Part shown: positions 17,864-26,492 of the stretch, in pieces
Layout of the letters: the number at the start of each line of letters is the position of its first letter
Position numbering within the stretch: position 1 is the first letter of the stretch
Assembly (NCBI GenBank): GCA_021813585.1
Contig: JAKAJV010000056.1
Location: 1-63,339, forward strand
Direction: 5' to 3'
DNA from: Bacteroidota bacterium
GTDB lineage: Bacteria; Bacteroidota; Ignavibacteria; Ignavibacteriales; Ignavibacteriaceae
Length of the DNA: 63,339 nucleotides
Notes under the pieces: model-generated
What the model was told of the DNA's origin: nothing
Database searches by the model: none
What the model saw: only the letters and a program-made list of their open reading frames with translations
Made by a program: the position numbers and the translations under genes

Positions 17864-18742
17864 TTATAATTGGGACAACTTATTAATTTCTTCGTCTAAA
17901 ATTTTTTCCGTATTAGCCGAGACTTTGGACAACGGCAGCCTTAATACATTTTCACAAAATTTTAATTTACTCATAACATATTTAAGAGGCATTGGACTTG
18001 TCTCGATAAACAGTGCGTTCATCATACTTAAATATTTATTATTGAGTTTCCTGGCGGCATCCAGATCGCCTTTTAAAATGGCTTCCGTTAATTTCTTTAA
18101 TTCGCGAGGGTATGCATTAGAAAATACAGAAATAATTCCTTTACCTCCTAAAGTCATTATTGGAAGTGTTTGATCGTCGTTGCCGGAATATATATCGAAT
18201 GTGTCCGGTTTGATAGACATTAAACGAGCAATTTGAGAAATGTTTCCACTCGCTTCTTTTATTGATATAACATTCGGGCAAGACTCATGGATGCTTACAG
18301 CTGTTTCCGGTAATAAGTTCATCCCTGTTCTGCTAGGAACATTATAGAGCATAATTGGCAGCGGTGTTCTCTCGGAAATATATTTATAATGGTCTAATAA
18401 ACTTTCCTGGGTACCTTTGTTATAATACGGATTAACGATAAGTAGTCCGTCTGCTTTCAATTCTTCCGCTATTCTATTCAATGCAACAACATCTTTAGTA
18501 TCGTTAGTCCCTGAGCCGATTATAATTTCAGCTTTTCCGTTTACTTCCTCTATAACTGTTTCGATGATTTTTTGTCTCTCATCCAAATCAATTACCGGTG
18601 ACTCACCTGTAGTACCCAAAACAATAATGGCATCAATTCGGCTGTCAACCTGCATGCGGCAAATTTTTTTCAATGAATCATAGTCAACACTTTGATCATT
18701 TTTAAACGGCGTTAGTAAAGCAGTACCTGCTCCTCGAAACAT
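17864..18742 (-). CDS. dapA: 4-hydroxy-tetrahydrodipicolinate synthase
   Basis: 292-residue aldolase-class TIM barrel that condenses pyruvate with aspartate semialdehyde. GTTGES places Thr44 and Thr45, LYNVPSRTG places Tyr133 and Arg138, and the Schiff-base lysine is Lys162 in SIKEASGN. First gene of the lysine operon. An AGAGG ribosome-binding site lies just before the ATG and a Bacteroidota-type promoter 35 bases upstream. Confidence 0.97.
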   Translation of the reverse strand: MFRGAGTALLTPFKNDQSVDYDSLKKICRMQVDSRIDAIIVLGTTGESPVIDLDERQKIIETVIEEVNGKAEIIIGSGTNDTKDVVALNRIAEELKADGLLIVNPYYNKGTQESLLDHYKYISERTPLPIMLYNVPSRTGMNLLPETAVSIHESCPNVISIKEASGNISQIARLMSIKPDTFDIYSGNDDQTLPIMTLGGKGIISVFSNAYPRELKKLTEAILKGDLDAARKLNNKYLSMMNALFIETSPMPLKYVMSKLKFCENVLRLPLSKVSANTEKILDEEINKLSQL

Positions 18743-18776
18743 CTATGCCTCTATTTTAAAGTTCAAATAAAATTTG

Positions 18777-18809
18777 CAAAAAATAATTTCTTTTAACTCA
18801 AAATGCAAA
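18777..18809 (-). promoter_or_regulatory. Putative promoter of the lysine/diaminopimelate operon
   Basis: Minus strand: TTTG (18806-18809), a 20-base spacer, then TATTTTTTG (18777-18785), a one-base-longer version of TAnnTTTG. The dapA start codon would follow a leader of roughly 28 bases carrying an AGAGG ribosome-binding site. Confidence 0.45.
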
Positions 18810-18989
18810 ATTCAGAATGGATTTCAATTGAAAACTTATTGTTTAATATCACAGAAACGTTGATACTAGAATTTAAAGCAAAAAAATGACGGTTCATTTA
18901 CAATATTTTTACTCACGTTACCTTAGGACAAATTATTTTCTTATGAGTACAAATTAACTTATTAAATAAATTAGATAGAAGGTACAGAA

Positions 18990-19121
18990 ATGAAAAGGTA
19001 TAATAACAGTTCTAAGTTTCAAAAATTATTAATCTCATTAATATCGGATATTAATAGAAATAAGAGTATAAATTTTACGAAAAGGCTGAAGGAAATTAAG
19101 GTACAATATACAAAAGAATAA
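18990..19121 (+). CDS. Possible small basic protein, 43 residues
   Basis: ATG to TAA frame rich in lysine, arginine, isoleucine and leucine, beginning MKRYNNSSKFQKLL and ending KVQYTKE, predicted helical. A GAAGGT ribosome-binding site sits about eight bases before the ATG. I know no family, and in AT-rich intergenic DNA such a frame can occur by chance, so the call is tentative. Confidence 0.3.
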   Translation: MKRYNNSSKFQKLLISLISDINRNKSINFTKRLKEIKVQYTKE

Positions 19122-19169
19122 TCTCGTTAAGTTCAAGGGGCTCAAAAATATTTTAAGTCAATTTATTTA

Positions 19170-19201
19170 TTTGAAACGCATTCTTAAATGTTGTATTTTT
19201 G
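19170..19201 (+). promoter_or_regulatory. Bacteroidota-type promoter of tRNA-Arg(ACG)
   Basis: TTTG (19170-19173), a 20-base spacer and TATTTTTG (19194-19201), a perfect TAnnTTTG. It also reads as TTGAAA-17-TATTTT under the sigma-70 scheme. The tRNA begins 23 bases downstream. Confidence 0.6.
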
Positions 19202-19223
19202 CCAACGAAGTTTCTATTATGAT

Positions 19224-19297
19224 GCACCTGTGGCTCAATTGGATAGAGCATCTGACTACGGATCAGAAGGTTCGGGGTTCGAATCCCTGCAGGTGCA
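19224..19297 (+). tRNA. tRNA-Arg (anticodon ACG)
   Basis: 74-nt cloverleaf. Acceptor GCACCTG pairs with CAGGTGC; the anticodon stem TCTGA/TCAGA encloses loop CTACGGA with anticodon ACG; the T arm has GGTTCGAATCC. The bases after the discriminator are CTA, so the 3' CCA is not encoded and must be added enzymatically. Confidence 0.96.
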
Positions 19298-19760
19298 CTA
19301 AATTAAGCCCGCTTATTTGAAGTATGGGGACTTTTTTTATGTGTTCACCAAATTGTAAATATTACAAACCATTCGCCTTCTTCAGGGAGTAACAAAATAA
19401 TATCGGCCTATACTAACAATAATAAGTCTCCAATTTCAAAGCTTCCGGATCAACTATTCGAAGTTGAATTTTAATGGGACTGATAAGTTTAGAATAACTC
19501 ACCATATGCAAAATTTACTCTTTGGAGTACTGGAATGATGGAATATTGGAGTAAATTAGTCAATTCCATTACTCCAAGAACTGCGTAAGGTGTGGAATAA
19601 TTTATTTCCTGCGGATACTCAATTTTATTATTAAAAAGTAATATTTATCACAATGGGGAATGCCATTTATTAAATATAATTGCTTTGAATTATATTTAAT
19701 TGTGGTAGTATTCCTTTCCGGCATCAATAAAAAAAATTTACATTAAATTCAGAAATAACT
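19298..19760. other. Intergenic region between tRNA-Arg(ACG) and the ClC gene
   Basis: No convincing gene. The stretch contains an imperfect 15-base inverted repeat at 19522-19577. A weak TTTG-N21-TATTCCTTT run ends about 50 bases before the ClC start and could be part of its promoter. Confidence 0.5.
19522..19577. repeat. Inverted repeat of ATTCCA/TTGGAGT units
   Basis: Arms TTGGAGTACTGGAAT and ATTCCATTACTCCAA are complementary at 14 of 15 positions. The 26-base interior carries another copy of the same words (TGGAATATTGGAGTAA). The modular repetition suggests a dispersed palindromic element rather than a terminator, as no T-run follows. Confidence 0.55.
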
Positions 19761-21629
19761 ATGATAAATAAAAAGGAATCAATTAAATCAAAACAGCGTG
19801 GTATCCCGGTTTCGCCGTCAATGGAACCTACTCTTGAGGACATTTATCTGACCGGAGAAAAGCCTAACTATAATCTTCGTTCGGTAAAAATTTCTATTAT
19901 TGCAATATTACTGGGAATAGCCGGAGGATTTATTGCGCAAATACTAACAAGGCTAATAGGCTTAATTACCAATGTTTGTTTTTACGGAGCTTTTTCGTTT
20001 CAGTTCGTATCACCGGCAAATAATCAGCTCGGACTTTGGGTCATTTCAATCCCGGTTGCAGGCGCACTGATTGTGGGGCTAATGGCTAGATATGGCTCAA
20101 CCGGAATACGCGGTCATGGTATTCCCGAGGCCATGGAGCAGGTTTTGCTAAATGAAAGTCGGATACCGCCGCGTCTTACTTTTTTAAAACCGATTTCAGC
20201 AGCAATTTCAATCGGCACTGGTGGACCTTTCGGAGCCGAAGGGCCTATTATTGCAACCGGCGGCGCACTTGGTTCATTGATCGGTCAATTATTAAAAACG
20301 ACTTCTGATGAAAGAAAAACCCTTTTAGCCGCCGGAGCTGCCGCAGGGATGGCCGCAACTTTCGGCAGCCCGGTGTCCGCAGTTTTACTGTCGGTTGAGC
20401 TTTTGCTCTTTGAGTTTAAACCGCAATCCATTATACCGGTAACATTAGCCAGCACAGCAGCTACTGCAGTAAGGATTTTATTTATAGGTACCGCACCTAT
20501 TTTTGCATTAAATAACGTTGCACAACCAGGTTCACTAGCGCTGCTTATATATTTATTTCTGGGATTGATTCTTGGTGTATGCTCGGTATTTGTTACAAAA
20601 GCAGTTTACTTAGTGGAAGATACGTTTGATAAACTCCCAATTCACTGGATGTGGTGGCCTGCAATAGGAGCAATTGCCGTCGGTGTAGTGGGATATTTTG
20701 TTCCCCATACATTAGGTGTCGGGTATGATAATATCGATCATATACTTAACGGATCTATAGTAGGACGGGCATTAATAATTTTATTCGTTTTCAAATTTAT
20801 CTCATGGGCAATTTCGCTTGGCAGCGGAACTTCCGGTGGAACACTCGCCCCGTTATTTACAATCGGTGGAGGACTTGGCGCCGCGCTAGGTTCTGTAATA
20901 TTAATGCTAATCCCAAATTCCGGTATCGATATTAGAATTGCGGCGCTGGTAGGTATGGCTGCCATGTTTGCAGGTTCGGCTCGCGCGTTACTAGCTTCTA
21001 TTATATTTGCTTTTGAAACAACTCTTCAGCCGTACAGTTTACTCCCGTTATTAGCAGGCTGCAGTTCAGCATATCTTATTTCAAGTCTAATGATGCGCAA
21101 TACCATAATGACGGAAAAAATAGTCAGACGCGGAATAAACGTTCCAAACGAGTATACTGTCGATTTTCTTACTCAAATTCCGGTTAAAGATTACGCCACT
21201 AAGAATGTAGTAACAATTAAAGCAGAAGATCTATTTTCAACCGTTCGTAAATGGCTGGTTTCCGGTTTAGAAGGATCTTTGCATCATGCTTATCCGGTAG
21301 TGGATAAAAGCGGTAAATTATGCGGCATAGTTACCAGGCGCGAACTGGAAAACATAAATTTGCCGGATGATGCCCAAATAAAGGAAATTATTAAAGGGCC
21401 GTTGCGAGTTATTTATGAAAACAACTCTGTTCGCGAGGCGGCAGATATTATGGCTTATTATAAAGTTTCGCGCCTGGCTGTCGTAAGCAGAAAAGACCGG
21501 CAGGAGTTAATAAGTTTAATTACGCATGCTGACATACTAAAAGCTAGAAGGATGCATATTGAGAAAGAAAAATTATATACAAGGTATATCAGCCTAAATT
21601 CTATCAAAAAGCAAAAAGAAGAGCGGTAA
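19761..21629 (+). CDS. ClC family chloride channel/transporter with C-terminal CBS pair
   Basis: 622 residues. The membrane part (about 45-450) shows the three ion-pathway motifs: GHGIPEA near 115, GGPFGAEGPI near 156 with the gating glutamate, and GTSGGTLAPLF near 355. Two CBS domains follow (about 475-600), which in other ClC proteins bind adenine nucleotides. Function would be chloride conductance or chloride/proton exchange, perhaps in osmotic or acid response. The N-terminal 40 residues are polar and cytoplasmic. Confidence 0.94.
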   Translation: MINKKESIKSKQRGIPVSPSMEPTLEDIYLTGEKPNYNLRSVKISIIAILLGIAGGFIAQILTRLIGLITNVCFYGAFSFQFVSPANNQLGLWVISIPVAGALIVGLMARYGSTGIRGHGIPEAMEQVLLNESRIPPRLTFLKPISAAISIGTGGPFGAEGPIIATGGALGSLIGQLLKTTSDERKTLLAAGAAAGMAATFGSPVSAVLLSVELLLFEFKPQSIIPVTLASTAATAVRILFIGTAPIFALNNVAQPGSLALLIYLFLGLILGVCSVFVTKAVYLVEDTFDKLPIHWMWWPAIGAIAVGVVGYFVPHTLGVGYDNIDHILNGSIVGRALIILFVFKFISWAISLGSGTSGGTLAPLFTIGGGLGAALGSVILMLIPNSGIDIRIAALVGMAAMFAGSARALLASIIFAFETTLQPYSLLPLLAGCSSAYLISSLMMRNTIMTEKIVRRGINVPNEYTVDFLTQIPVKDYATKNVVTIKAEDLFSTVRKWLVSGLEGSLHHAYPVVDKSGKLCGIVTRRELENINLPDDAQIKEIIKGPLRVIYENNSVREAADIMAYYKVSRLAVVSRKDRQELISLITHADILKARRMHIEKEKLYTRYISLNSIKKQKEER

Positions 21630-21676
21630 ATAAACTAGTACAGCTTTATCGGTTCCGGTATAAGTGATGCAAATAC

Positions 21677-24283
21677 TTAAGCCAATTCCTTAGATAATTT
21701 CTGATAAACAAGATTGATCAACGTCTCGTAGCTATGTTCCTCTGGGTAGACGGGCTTTAAAAATTTTATATTGATTTTTTTCCAGGGCCGCGGAATGAAG
21801 CTGCCCCTAGGCAGTGCTTTTATCGCACCCTTAATAAGAACCGGCACCACGGGCACATTAAGCTCCCTACTTAAAATTGCGAAAGATTTTTTAAATACAC
21901 CCAGGTCGCCGGAAAACGATCTGGTTCCCTCCGGAAAAATTATTACGTTCTTACCGCTCTTAAGCAGCGCAGCCAATTTCTGAAGAGAGTTTTTCAAGTC
22001 TCTGTTAATATCCATAACAATTACGTTATGCCTGTTGGCAAAAGCTCTTACCAGGCGGTTTTTCAAGTGCTTTTCTTTTGCATAGAAATAAGTGTTCTTC
22101 ATTATTTTATTTTTAAGGAACATCGAAACAAACAACCCGTCAAAAAAGCTTTGATGATTCGGTGCAATAATAAACGGCTCTTCAGGCAAGTTATCAATTC
22201 CCTCCCCTTTAAGCCTAAAGTAAAATTTGAACAGGAATTTCGAAATATTCTTTAATAAATTCTGGGTAAACCAACTCTCGGGCAACTGCAGATCGTGTTT
22301 CTCTCTAAGTATCTCGCTCCATTTTATTATTTCTACCTGTATCTTATTCTTTTTTTCTCTCATGTACAAAGATAATTTCTCTACGGTAGAATGGTGAAGC
22401 AAAATATCATCATGCAGTTTGGTTCCGAAAGTAGATTCAAGAAATACCTGCAGATTTATTTTATCAAGAGAGTCCAGCCCCAGGTCTATTTCAAAATGAT
22501 CACCGGGAAATATTTCTTTATTTTTTTGGTTCCTGAGAAAGTCTCTTATGATTGTATATTCCTCATACTCAGGTTCCTCAACCGGTTTTCTGTTTACAGC
22601 CTCGCCAGATAAATCCTTTAACTTATACCGCTTAATTTTATCCAGCCGGGTTTTCGGCAGTTCGTTTTTACATAAAGTTAATTTCGTAATTTTCTTATAG
22701 GGCGATACTCGCCTGTTATATTTATCAATAACTTCCCAACGGAACATCTCTTCAAAATTTACAATCCCTTTTTCCTTTAACATTTTGAAGTTTGGGAAAA
22801 TTGCAGCAGCTAAAGAATCGTCTTGTTCAAATACTCCTACCTCCATAATAAAATCCGAATACGATTTGATTTTATTTTCAATCTCTTCGGGATTTATATT
22901 CTTACCGTTTGACAGAACAATAATCTCCTTAGTCCGGCCGGTTACAAAAATAAAATTATTATTATCTAAGTAGCCCATATCGCCGGTATACAGCCAGCCG
23001 TCTTTAATTACCTGTGCGGTTTCTTCAGGCCGGTTATAATAGCCTTGCATAATATTTCGTCCGCGTGCAGCAATTTCTCCGTTTATTACACTTAACTCAA
23101 GTCCTTGCAGGGGCTGCCCGGCAGAGCCGATCTTCCAATTGCCAGGTCTTGTAAAAGTTATCATCGGGGCGGCTTCGGTCATCCCGAAGCCTTCCAGGAT
23201 TTCAAAGCCTAATGTCTTGAAGTCTTTGGCAATATCTGCACTGAGTTTGGCGCCCCCGCAAACTAGATATTCAATTTTTCCACCAAACTTAGCATGCACT
23301 TTATTAAATATAACTTTCGACAGAGATCTTACCTTTATTAATCCTGCAATCTTAAAAAGAAATTTTGCAGCAGGATTTTCATTAATTTGATTCAATATAC
23401 CTTGCCTTATTGAAGCATAAAGGCGCGGCACGCCGATAATGATTGCAACCTTATTCCTTTGAATTGTAGAAATAATATCTTCAGAATTCATTGATGGAGA
23501 AATTGCAATGGTTGAACCTGAATATAGCGGCGCAATCATCGAACCGACTAACGGGAAAATATGATGCAGCGGTAAAAGTACCAAGACATTCCTTGAGCTT
23601 GTAAATATAGGTATATCGTCAGTAACTGCTTCGATGTTTGCCAGCAAATTATCGAACGAAAGCATTACTCCTTTCGGGCTCCCGGTTGTTCCTGAGGTGT
23701 AAATAATAACCGCTGTTTTTTTAATTTCTTCCGCTCTAATTTCATCCGGGGAAAATTCGGCCGGATTGTACACTAAGCTATCAATATTAAAAGCAGATAT
23801 TTCGTAATTCAGCAGTTCTTTTGCTTCTTTGAAAACGGGATATGTATCCGAAGAGTAAAAGATAACTTCGGGTTCGCAGTCGTTAAGCATGTAAGCAACT
23901 TCGTGCGGCGTTGCCAATGAATCTATAGGAACTACTATTGCGCCGTTCTTCCATGCAGAATAAAATGCAAAAACCCATTCAGGCCTGTTTGAGGAAAAGA
24001 TAGCAATCTTTTTTACACTTTTTGTCGAGTTTATAGAAGAGTAATAATTAATATTTCTAAGTAGATTTATGTAGCTGATTGTTTTGTCTCGCCAGACAAT
24101 AGCCGCCTTTTCGTTTTTTCTAATGAACAACAGAATATTTTCCTTTTTAATTTCCGGCCAAATTATAAGTAAATAAGGGATAATTTCAAAGCTGAAAAGA
24201 TTAGCATTTATTCTATCATGCAGATGAATAAAAATTATATCGAACGCAGGTTGTTCATATAGATATATGTTTGTATTTTTCAA
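21677..24283 (-). CDS. Fused acyl-activating enzyme, acyl carrier domain and PlsC-type acyltransferase
   Basis: 868 residues in three parts. An AMP-binding ligase (about 45-560) has YTSGTTGSPKG at 195-205, FGMTEAAP and LYTGDMG. An acyl-carrier domain follows (about 570-645) with LGLDSL, Ser605 being the likely phosphopantetheine site. A PlsC acyltransferase (about 690-868) has NHQSFFDG at 709-716 and FPEGTRS at 783-789. It resembles bifunctional Aas with reversed order and an inserted carrier, so it may load a fatty acid and pass it to a lysophospholipid or glycerol-phosphate acceptor. The first 45 residues look unlike the family start, and the promoter of the neighbouring tRNA lies inside them, so the true start is probably nearer 24150. 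Confidence 0.88.
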   Translation of the reverse strand: MKNTNIYLYEQPAFDIIFIHLHDRINANLFSFEIIPYLLIIWPEIKKENILLFIRKNEKAAIVWRDKTISYINLLRNINYYSSINSTKSVKKIAIFSSNRPEWVFAFYSAWKNGAIVVPIDSLATPHEVAYMLNDCEPEVIFYSSDTYPVFKEAKELLNYEISAFNIDSLVYNPAEFSPDEIRAEEIKKTAVIIYTSGTTGSPKGVMLSFDNLLANIEAVTDDIPIFTSSRNVLVLLPLHHIFPLVGSMIAPLYSGSTIAISPSMNSEDIISTIQRNKVAIIIGVPRLYASIRQGILNQINENPAAKFLFKIAGLIKVRSLSKVIFNKVHAKFGGKIEYLVCGGAKLSADIAKDFKTLGFEILEGFGMTEAAPMITFTRPGNWKIGSAGQPLQGLELSVINGEIAARGRNIMQGYYNRPEETAQVIKDGWLYTGDMGYLDNNNFIFVTGRTKEIIVLSNGKNINPEEIENKIKSYSDFIMEVGVFEQDDSLAAAIFPNFKMLKEKGIVNFEEMFRWEVIDKYNRRVSPYKKITKLTLCKNELPKTRLDKIKRYKLKDLSGEAVNRKPVEEPEYEEYTIIRDFLRNQKNKEIFPGDHFEIDLGLDSLDKINLQVFLESTFGTKLHDDILLHHSTVEKLSLYMREKKNKIQVEIIKWSEILREKHDLQLPESWFTQNLLKNISKFLFKFYFRLKGEGIDNLPEEPFIIAPNHQSFFDGLFVSMFLKNKIMKNTYFYAKEKHLKNRLVRAFANRHNVIVMDINRDLKNSLQKLAALLKSGKNVIIFPEGTRSFSGDLGVFKKSFAILSRELNVPVVPVLIKGAIKALPRGSFIPRPWKKINIKFLKPVYPEEHSYETLINLVYQKLSKELA
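24251..24281 (+). promoter_or_regulatory. Putative promoter of tRNA-Arg(TCG)
   Basis: TTG (24251-24253), a 20-base spacer and TATTTTTC (24274-24281), one mismatch from TAnnTTTG. The word TTGTATTTTT is identical to that before the other tRNA-Arg gene. It overlaps the annotated 5' end of the minus-strand fusion gene. Confidence 0.45.
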
Positions 24284-24307
24284 TCGTTAAAATTAAGGCA
24301 AGAAGAC

Positions 24308-24384
24308 GCGCCCGTAGCTCAATTGGATAGAGCATTTGACTTCGGATCAAAGGGTTGAGGGTTCAAATCCTTCCGGGCGTACCA
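24308..24384 (+). tRNA. tRNA-Arg (anticodon TCG), CCA encoded
   Basis: Acceptor GCGCCCG pairs with CGGGCGT (one G-T pair); the anticodon stem TTTGA/TCAAA encloses CTTCGGA with anticodon TCG; T arm GGTTCAAATCC. Unlike the ACG gene, the 3' CCA is encoded (24382-24384). Confidence 0.95.
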
Positions 24385-24402
24385 AAATTAATTCAAAATT
24401 GT

Positions 24403-24565
24403 AAATTCAAAATTAAAAATTGCATGAATTGCGGTAACTTATTAATGAAGTAATTCAAACGGTTATACTGATGAATTATGGATATCAATAAAACAATTTA
24501 GTAACTGGTTATACATTGAATTTATAATTTTACTTTACGGATCTATTGCTTTTAATTTTGAATTT
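24403..24565. repeat. AT-rich element with 16-base terminal inverted repeats
   Basis: Left arm AAATTCAAAATTAAAA (24403-24418) is the exact reverse complement of the right arm (24550-24565). Degenerate copies of the same words extend each end. The 131-base interior has no gene. The element fills nearly all of the gap between the tRNA and tadA, as a small dispersed repeat might. Confidence 0.5.
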
Positions 24566-24592
24566 TTAATTTCTAATTTTTAATTGGTTTCA

Positions 24593-25081
24593 ATGCTTTT
24601 CTTAGAGGAATCGTACAAATATATGTTTGCCGCACTTCAAGAAGCTGAAGCGGCTTTAGATGAAAATGAAGTACCGGTAGGAGCCGTTATAGTTCATGAG
24701 AATAAAATTATCGGCCGCGGTCACAATCAAGTTGAAAAGCTTACAGACCCTACCGCCCACGCAGAGATGATTGCCATTACTGCCGCAGCAAACCATATTG
24801 GCAATTGGAGGTTAAATGAGTGCGATATCTACGTTACCCTAGAGCCTTGTATTATGTGCACGGGCGCTCTGCTGGCTTCGCGAATAAAGAATCTTTACTT
24901 CTCCGCCTTCGATTCCAAATTCGGCGCGTGCGGTTCAATTTATAACCTTGCCGCCGAAGGCAAATACAATCATAAGATTAATGTCTTCTCCGGCATATAC
25001 AGTTCCGAAAGCGAGGGACTGTTAAAAAGCTTTTTTGAAAAGGTGAGAAATAATAGTCTTCCCCCTATTAATCCCAATTGA
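24593..25081 (+). CDS. tadA: tRNA-specific adenosine deaminase
   Basis: 162 residues from the ATG at 24593; an upstream TTG at 24584 is also in frame but has no support. Converts adenosine 34 to inosine in tRNA. Zinc and catalytic residues are present as TAHAEM (His56, Glu58) and PCIMC (Cys86, Cys89). The window itself encodes the expected substrate, tRNA-Arg with anticodon ACG. The gene is followed 81 bases later by adk on the same strand. Confidence 0.94.
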   Translation: MLFLEESYKYMFAALQEAEAALDENEVPVGAVIVHENKIIGRGHNQVEKLTDPTAHAEMIAITAAANHIGNWRLNECDIYVTLEPCIMCTGALLASRIKNLYFSAFDSKFGACGSIYNLAAEGKYNHKINVFSGIYSSESEGLLKSFFEKVRNNSLPPINPN

Positions 25082-25162
25082 AACACCCGGATACAATTTC
25101 TATTATCTCCTTGATTAAAAAATTTAATATTAATATGTTAGTCGAAAAAATAAGAGAATTTC

Positions 25163-25837
25163 ATGCAGATTATATTATTTGGTTCTCCTGGGGTAGGTAA
25201 AGGGACGCAAGCGAAAATATTATCGTCAAAATTGAACATTCCTCATATTTCTACCGGCGATATTCTGCGCCAGGCTGTTAAAGATAAAACCCCTCTGGGG
25301 ATTGAAGCCCAGAAAATAATGGATAAGGGGAACCTTGTCCCGGATGAGGTAATGTTCGGAATTATCAAAGAAACCCTACAAAAGCCTGAATGCAAAAAGG
25401 GTTTTATTCTGGACGGTTACCCGAGAAGCCGGGCCCAGGCAGTTTCTTTAGACAAAATGTTCGAAGAACTGAATTTCGGCTCTGTATGTCTTCTGGCAAT
25501 TACTGCCGATGAAGAGGAACTGGTTAAAAGACTTGCCAACCGCCGGGCTTGCAGAGTATGCCATAATATTTTTTCATATAGTGATATAAAGGATACCGAC
25601 ACATGTCCTTCGTGCGGTGCAAAGAACAGCTTTTATCTGCGGGATGACGACACCGAAAAGGTAATACGGCATAGAATGGAAGTATATAAATCCAATACTG
25701 CGCCTGTGCTAGAATATTATCAGAAACTGGACAAGGTAATTTTTATTAATGGAGATGCCCCAGTAGAGCAAGTAACGCTTAATATCTTATCTGCACTTGA
25801 TAAGAAAATGAAAAAGCAAGCAGCTACCTCTGCTTAA
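25163..25837 (+). CDS. adk: Adenylate kinase with zinc-binding LID domain
   Basis: 224 residues. Walker A GSPGVGKGT at 8-16, DGYPRS at 84-89, and a LID with Cys130, Cys133, Cys148 and Cys151, so the long, zinc-stabilised form is expected. Interconverts ATP, ADP and AMP. Its 3' end overlaps the converging ftsE gene by 14 bases. Confidence 0.97.
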   Translation: MQIILFGSPGVGKGTQAKILSSKLNIPHISTGDILRQAVKDKTPLGIEAQKIMDKGNLVPDEVMFGIIKETLQKPECKKGFILDGYPRSRAQAVSLDKMFEELNFGSVCLLAITADEEELVKRLANRRACRVCHNIFSYSDIKDTDTCPSCGAKNSFYLRDDDTEKVIRHRMEVYKSNTAPVLEYYQKLDKVIFINGDAPVEQVTLNILSALDKKMKKQAATSA

Positions 25838-26492
25838 TAACGGCCTTTGTTGCTTTGCCGTCTTCCAGTTTGAATATCCGGGCGGGATTTTTTTTCACTA
25901 TGTCATAGTTATGCGTTGCAAAAAGTACTGCGGTTCCTCTGGAGTGAATGTTCAACAAAAGTTCCACAATTTCATTCGAAGTTTCCGGGTCCAAGTTTCC
26001 CGTCGGCTCATCGGCAAGTATTAGTACCGGATCGTTTATTATAGCCCTGGCAATAGCAACTCTCTGTTTTTCGCCTCCGGAAAGCTCATCGGGCATACTG
26101 TAACGCCTGTGGATTAATCCAACATCTGTTAATGCATTATTCACTCTCCTTTTTATCTCTCTCCTGTTTGTATTCGTGGATTCCAAAACGAACGAAATAT
26201 TCTCATAAATATTTCTATCCCTAAGCAGCTTAAAATCCTGAAAGATAATGCCAAGCTTCCTTCTAAGAAAGGGCAGATCCCGCGGTTTGATTGTATTTGA
26301 ATCGAACTTTGCAACAGTAACGCTTCCGGAGTCCGGAATTAAATTCATATAGACCATCTGCAATAGGGTGCTTTTACCGGAGCCGCTTTTCCCGATCAAA
26401 AATCCGAATTCGCCCTGTTCAAGCGAAAGGTTTAAATCGTTAAAAACATTCTGATTTGGAAAACTAAAGTAAACATTATTAAAGGCTAACAT
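25824..26492 (-). CDS. ftsE: Cell division ATP-binding protein FtsE
   Basis: 222-residue ABC ATPase with Walker A GKSGSGKST (about 34-42), a Q-loop in IFQDFKLL, signature LSGGEKQRVAIARA and Walker B ILADEPTGNLD. The size, IFQDFKLLRDRN and ATHNYDIV segments favour FtsE over the closely related LolD/MacB ATPases. FtsE with FtsX controls amidases at the division site; ftsX is not adjacent here. Last gene of the GWxTD-pdxA-methyltransferase-ftsE run, overlapping the methyltransferase by 14 bases. Confidence 0.88.
   Translation of the reverse strand: MLAFNNVYFSFPNQNVFNDLNLSLEQGEFGFLIGKSGSGKSTLLQMVYMNLIPDSGSVTVAKFDSNTIKPRDLPFLRRKLGIIFQDFKLLRDRNIYENISFVLESTNTNRREIKRRVNNALTDVGLIHRRYSMPDELSGGEKQRVAIARAIINDPVLILADEPTGNLDPETSNEIVELLLNIHSRGTAVLFATHNYDIVKKNPARIFKLEDGKATKAVIKQR

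Larger units (their letters stand above)
18743..19223. other. Intergenic region between dapA and tRNA-Arg(ACG)
   Basis: Holds the dapA promoter on the minus strand (18777-18809), one possible 43-residue plus-strand reading frame (18990-19121) and the tRNA promoter (19170-19201). I see nothing else in the AT-rich stretch 18811-18980. Confidence 0.6.
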
